DNA of 46,613 nucleotides from JAMXLO01 sp036494925 (lineage in GTDB: Bacteria; Pseudomonadota; Alphaproteobacteria; Acetobacterales; Acetobacteraceae). The stretch's first letter is position 1, and every line of letters starts with the position of its first letter. A program made the position numbers and the translations under genes. The notes beneath the pieces were generated by a model, which saw nothing but the letters and a program-made list of their open reading frames with translations, searched no databases and was not told the DNA's origin. The DNA is taken from assembly GCA_036494925.1 (NCBI GenBank), contig DASXNR010000507.1:1-46613 (forward strand), in the 5' to 3' direction. This document shows positions 42,980 to 46,613 of this stretch, piece after piece.

Positions 42980-44361
42980 GAGCGCTCCTTCCGCCGTGCG
43001 GCATGACGGCTGGGTACCCAGGGCAGGCCGAGATTTTCGCGCAGCGTGCTGCCCTCGTAGTCGCGACGGAACACACCGCGGCGCTGCAACTCCGGGATCA
43101 CCAGTTCCACGAAATCGATGCCGGCGCCTGGCAGGTCCGGCGGCTGCACGATGAATCCGTCGGCAGCTCCGCCGGTGAGCCACTCCTCCATCAGATCGGC
43201 GATCCTGCCCGGCGTGCCGATGACGCCGAGTGACCAGAAGCCGGCGGAGATCACGTCGAACAATTGGCGTATCGTCAGCTTTTCGCGCCGCGCGCGCTCC
43301 ATCAGTGCGGCAGTGAACTCGGGCTCGCGCGCGCTGGTCTTCATGCCCTCGCTCATCTGGTCCTTGGTGATCGCGACCTCCGGTACCGGGCCGTCGAGAT
43401 CATAGCCGGTCAGGTCCGGAAAATGATTGATCACCAGCATGCCGATGGCGACCTTCGGATCCAGCAGCGACTGCAAACGCGCAAACCTGTCCTCGGCTTG
43501 CTGTTGCGTGCGCCCGACGAACGGCATGATGCCGGGCATGATCAAAAGCGAATCGCGGTCGCGGCCGTAGTTCGCCAGGCGGCGCTTGATCGAATTATAG
43601 TAGGACCTCGCGCTGTTGATATTGGGCTGACCCGCATAGACCATATCGGCGATGCGAGCAGCCAGTTCCTGCGACTGTTCCGAGGAGCCGGCGGTGATGA
43701 TCGGCAGACAGCCCTGCGGCGGGCGGGCGGTGTCGAGCGGCCCACGCACTTCAAAGAAATCACCCTTGTGGTCCAGGAAATGGAAGCGGTCGCGGTAGAA
43801 GTAAATACCGGACGCCTTGTCACGCACGAACGCATCTTCGTCCCAGGAGTCCCAAAGTCCCTTCGCCACCTCGACGAACTCAACCGCGCGCGCATGGCGG
43901 GTCGCCGAATCCATTGGCGCGTCGAGATTGAAGTTGCGCGCTTCATCCAGGCTCCAACTCGTCACCATGTTCCAGCCGGCACGGCCACGGCTGATATGAT
44001 CGAGCGAAGCCATCCGCCGAGCGAAGGCGTACGGCGCGTTATAGGTGGTGGAGACGCTCGGGATCAGCCCGACCCGCTCGGTGGTCGCGGCGATGGCGGC
44101 CAGCGCCAAGGTCGGTTCCAGTTTGAGGATGCCCTGCTCACGGTCGCGCGCGATGCGTGGATCGTCGAAATTGCGGATCGCCGCAACGTCGGCGATGAAG
44201 ACGAAGTCGAACTTGCCGCGTTCCGCCAGGCGGGCACTTTCGATGTAGTGCCGCGCGCTGAGCCCGCCATCGGGCGAAGCGTCGGGCAGGCGCCAGGCGG
44301 CGTAGTGATAGCCGGTACTGCCGATCGAGAAGCCGAGCTTCATCCGGTGGGTTCGCGTCAT
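42976..44361 (-). CDS. NtaA/SnaA/DszA-family flavin-dependent monooxygenase, second copy
   Basis: A 461-residue paralogue of the downstream enzyme (LGFSIGSTGYHYAAWRLPDA, GKFDFVFIADVAAI, HISRGRAGWNMVTSWSLDEA, LPIITAGSSEQSQELAARIA). The segment SGIYFYRDRFHFLDHKGDFF matches SGIYYDRRKMHVLDHVGTHF in the first copy, showing a tandem duplication that has diverged widely. It contains a short extra stretch (TKDQMSEGMKTSAREPEF) absent from the other copy. Both bind FMNH2; substrates are likely different. It overlaps the next gene by four bases. Confidence 0.92.
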   Translation of the reverse strand: MTRTHRMKLGFSIGSTGYHYAAWRLPDASPDGGLSARHYIESARLAERGKFDFVFIADVAAIRNFDDPRIARDREQGILKLEPTLALAAIAATTERVGLIPSVSTTYNAPYAFARRMASLDHISRGRAGWNMVTSWSLDEARNFNLDAPMDSATRHARAVEFVEVAKGLWDSWDEDAFVRDKASGIYFYRDRFHFLDHKGDFFEVRGPLDTARPPQGCLPIITAGSSEQSQELAARIADMVYAGQPNINSARSYYNSIKRRLANYGRDRDSLLIMPGIMPFVGRTQQQAEDRFARLQSLLDPKVAIGMLVINHFPDLTGYDLDGPVPEVAITKDQMSEGMKTSAREPEFTAALMERARREKLTIRQLFDVISAGFWSLGVIGTPGRIADLMEEWLTGGAADGFIVQPPDLPGAGIDFVELVIPELQRRGVFRRDYEGSTLRENLGLPWVPSRHAARRKERS

Positions 44362-44411
44362 CCGGACCCACAGCTGAAACCTACACTACGACCCGACCCT
44401 ACGGGCACGGT

Positions 44412-45257
44412 TCAGTTGCGTAATTGACCGATCAATCCTGTCCAGCGGTCGAGCATGGGCAGTATCTGGTCCGCGCCTTCCGCGGGCAGGGTCACATTCA
44501 CCCGGGCCACCCCAAGCTCGCGGAATCGTGCCAATTTGGCGAGATCTTCGGGAGCGCCGCCGAGTGTCACCGGCAACGAATCCGGCCCGCGGCCGGCCTC
44601 GACTGCCATTTGGCGGAAGCGCGGCAGGTACTCCTCGGGATTGCCACTGCTTGCGTTCGGGTACCAGCCGTCGCCGTAGCGGATCGCGCGTCGCGCCGCC
44701 CACGGAAAGGCGCCACCGAGCAGGATCGGCGGATACGGTTTCTGCGTCGGCTTGGGCCAGGTCTGCATCGACGGAACCTTGACGATCGCGCCGTTGTACT
44801 CCGCGGTGGATTTGGTCCAGATCTCCTTCATTGCCTCCATCTGCTCGCGCATTTTCTGCATGCGGGTGACGAACACGGTGCCATGGGCCTCGATCTCCTC
44901 GGCGTTCCAGCCGCCGCCGATGCCGAACAAAAACCGCCCCCCGCTCACCTGGTCGATCGAGGCGACCAGCTTTGCCGTCTGGATCGTGTCGCGCTGGATC
45001 ACAAGGCAGATCCCGGTGGCAACCTTGAGCTGCTTGGTAGCCGCCGCGGCAGCGGTCAGGGTGACGAACGGGTCCATGACATCATAGTATCGTTTCGCCA
45101 ACTCACCACCACCGGGCGGCGGCGTGCGTCGCGGCACCGGGATGTGCGAATGCTCCGCGGCCCAGAGCGAATCGAAACCACGCTCCTCGAGCGCGACGGC
45201 GAGTTCGGCCGGAGAGATCGAGTAGTCGGTGAAGAAGATCGATGCGCCAAATTCCAT
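44412..45257 (-). CDS. LLM-class oxidoreductase, TIGR03619-like
   Basis: A 281-residue luciferase-like TIM barrel of the shorter type: LAVALEERGFDSLWAAEHSH, VMDPFVTLTAAAAATKQLKV, DQVSGGRFLFGIGGGWNAEE, and PPILLGGAFPWAARRAIRYG. Close relatives are annotated as F420-dependent, but alphaproteobacteria mostly use FMN, so the cofactor is open. ATG 45257 is the first gene of the six-gene minus-strand operon, facing the DUF4331 gene across a 212-base regulatory gap. Confidence 0.9.
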   Translation of the reverse strand: MEFGASIFFTDYSISPAELAVALEERGFDSLWAAEHSHIPVPRRTPPPGGGELAKRYYDVMDPFVTLTAAAAATKQLKVATGICLVIQRDTIQTAKLVASIDQVSGGRFLFGIGGGWNAEEIEAHGTVFVTRMQKMREQMEAMKEIWTKSTAEYNGAIVKVPSMQTWPKPTQKPYPPILLGGAFPWAARRAIRYGDGWYPNASSGNPEEYLPRFRQMAVEAGRGPDSLPVTLGGAPEDLAKLARFRELGVARVNVTLPAEGADQILPMLDRWTGLIGQLRN

Positions 45258-45416
45258 GTCTGCGTGCCTTCGCTACTGACGTCCCGATGCTGGGCTGTTC
45301 CGGTCTGTCTGGCAAACACGAAGGCTCCCGCTCCGTCACCCTTCGCAGCTTGCCTTCGGCTGTGGAACTCGCGGCGCCAACTTGTCGATCCGGCCAAATG
45401 AGGGTTTTATGGCGAT

Positions 45417-45438
45417 CTCGGCAGATTATATTGCCGAG
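45417..45438. promoter_or_regulatory. Perfect inverted repeat in the divergent regulatory gap
   Basis: CTCGGCA (45417-45423) and TGCCGAG (45432-45438) are perfect complements separated by eight AT-rich bases, 32 bases before the DUF4331 start. A second, shorter repeat, CGAAGG (45319-45324) and CCTTCG (45340-45345), lies nearer the oxidoreductase operon. Both look like dimeric repressor sites; no regulator gene is in the window. Confidence 0.5.
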
Positions 45439-45469
45439 GTAAGCCCGCAAACCCGAAAGCGAGATCATC

Positions 45470-46504
45470 ATGGCGCATCACCTAGACTCGCCGATCGCTC
45501 GGCAGGACGTCCGCCTCGACATCACGGACCTCTACGTATTCCGGGGCGAGACGGGCACTGTGTTCGTGATCAACGTCTGCCACTCAATCGCCGGCGACAT
45601 TCCCGTGCCAGGCTACCACCCGGAAGGCATGTACGAATTCAAGGTCGACCTCGATGGTGATGCCATCGAAGACATTACCTATCGGCTTACGTTCGACGAG
45701 CGAGACGAGCAGGGAAAGCAGCGCTATGTGGTGCGGTGCATCAGAGGTGCGGATGCTGTCGATCCGGATGCGGCCGGCACCGTTGTCGCCCAGGGAACAA
45801 CCGGCGACACCGTTGCTACGGCAGCCGGCTTGCGCGCGTGGGCCGGCAAGGCTGGCGACCCATTCTGGATCGAGCCCGATGTGCTGCACGCGGTCGGCCA
45901 TGCATTCCAGGACGGAACGGTAGTCGATCTGTCCGGATGGAATCCGAGTCAGGCGAAAAACCTGTTTGCCGGGCACACGGTGTATTCCATCGTACTGGAA
46001 GTACCCGATACTGATTTCGTCGTCGGCGCGAGCGGCAAGCGCCCGATCGGGATATGGGCCGTGGCAACGCTTGCCACCGACGCAGGGGGATGGCGTTGCA
46101 TCAACCGCGTAGGCCTTCCGATGATCCACCCGCTGTTCACCCAGTACAACGAGGATCTCGGTGATCGTCTCAACGCCGGGCGCCCGGCTGACGACCTCAT
46201 GACCTATGGAGAGATCCTTACCAACGCGATCGCCGGTGTCGTGTCCGCCAATGGAACCTGCGACGACCCCAGGGCATACGGGGATAAGATCGCGCATCGG
46301 TTCTGCCCCAACATCCTGCCGTACGTAGTTGGTACACCTGCCGTGTTCGGCTTCGCCGAATGGAACGGCAGATCCCTTACGGACAACGCCCCGGACGTCA
46401 TGTTCTCCATAGCGGCGAACACTCCCATCAGCCTCGGGCTCGGCAAGGATTCGGTCCCCTCGAAGCCCTCGACGACCTTTCCTTACGTACCTGCCGCGAG
46501 CTGA
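45470..46504 (+). CDS. DUF4331 family protein
   Basis: A 344-residue protein of the DUF4331 family: MAHHLDSPIARQDVRLDITD then LYVFRGETGTVFVINVCHSI at the start, GMYEFKVDLDGDAIEDITYR and PIGIWAVATL later, and the end region NGTCDDPRAYGDKIAHRFCP. The DITDLYVF-type opening is the family hallmark. Function is unknown. This copy has no signal peptide, while many relatives are secreted. It is divergent from the oxidoreductase operon and may share control with it. Confidence 0.85.
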   Translation: MAHHLDSPIARQDVRLDITDLYVFRGETGTVFVINVCHSIAGDIPVPGYHPEGMYEFKVDLDGDAIEDITYRLTFDERDEQGKQRYVVRCIRGADAVDPDAAGTVVAQGTTGDTVATAAGLRAWAGKAGDPFWIEPDVLHAVGHAFQDGTVVDLSGWNPSQAKNLFAGHTVYSIVLEVPDTDFVVGASGKRPIGIWAVATLATDAGGWRCINRVGLPMIHPLFTQYNEDLGDRLNAGRPADDLMTYGEILTNAIAGVVSANGTCDDPRAYGDKIAHRFCPNILPYVVGTPAVFGFAEWNGRSLTDNAPDVMFSIAANTPISLGLGKDSVPSKPSTTFPYVPAAS

Positions 46505-46594
46505 GAGGTCGTCTCAGCGGGAGCGCGCAATGCGCGGACGGTCGCGGCTATCCGGCCACTAGCCATTGATATTGCGATATTATTGGCGGAGGGG

Positions 46595-46613
46595 ATGTCT
46601 GCCAATAGTCGAT
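46595..46613 (+). CDS. Possible start of a gene cut by the window end
   Basis: GGAGGGG is followed by ATG 46595 and MSANSR in frame at the very end of the window. The ribosome site is good, but only six codons are visible, so nothing can be said about the product. Confidence 0.3.

Noticed and set aside
44412..45257. Calling this enzyme F420-dependent
   Set aside because: Sequence alone cannot separate F420 from FMN use here, and F420 synthesis genes are not seen in the window.

Overview
The window is GC-rich, gene-dense alphaproteobacterial DNA. The protein set (PQQ-type sorbosone dehydrogenase, class I fructose-bisphosphate aldolase next to thiE and pdxJ, zapA/5-FCL neighbourhood, modE-mop divergent from modABC) suggests the Acetobacteraceae/Rhodospirillales. 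This is inferred from protein character, not from a database search. No rRNA, tRNA, CRISPR array, insertion sequence or phage genes were seen.

Layout. 1-1.9 kb: the remains of a toxin-antitoxin module behind an intact palindrome, a glutathione S-transferase, and an orphan six-helix membrane protein resembling the sensor half of a redox-linked cyclase. 1.9-10 kb: housekeeping genes (yebC, a GH15 glucoamylase, ymdB-type phosphoesterase, 5-FCL, a probable 6S RNA, zapA, aldolase, thiE, pdxJ). 10-16 kb: a polysaccharide flippase, a lipoprotein, exported MsrA, TrmO, a sorbosone dehydrogenase and an aldo/keto reductase. 16-19.4 kb: a complete molybdate module, modE-mop divergent from modABC around a likely ModE operator. 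19.5-27.9 kb: a hybrid histidine kinase, uvrB, an EthD-like double-domain protein, a DMT transporter, and a three-gene methyltransferase / ArnC-like glycosyltransferase / SMR operon.

27.8-37.4 kb is a selenium-dependent formate dehydrogenase locus. The catalytic subunit is one gene read through an in-frame UGA as selenocysteine, with a SECIS-like hairpin directly after it. It is followed by the iron-sulfur and cytochrome b subunits. FdhE and SelB lie further along the same strand, separated from the structural genes by an oppositely oriented nucleobase permease that carries an unusual soluble C-terminal domain. selA, selD and selC are not in the window. The enzyme needs molybdenum or tungsten, which fits with the modABC system about 15 kb away.

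37.5-46.6 kb: a secreted astacin-like zinc protease with no normal start codon in front of its signal peptide; then a six-gene minus-strand operon (three luciferase-like oxidoreductases, an amidohydrolase, a quinone-oxidoreductase-type enzyme and an esterase) that looks like an undescribed catabolic pathway; then a divergent DUF4331 gene. The two strongest leads for new biology are this operon and the permease with its ATPase-like tail inside the selenoprotein locus.
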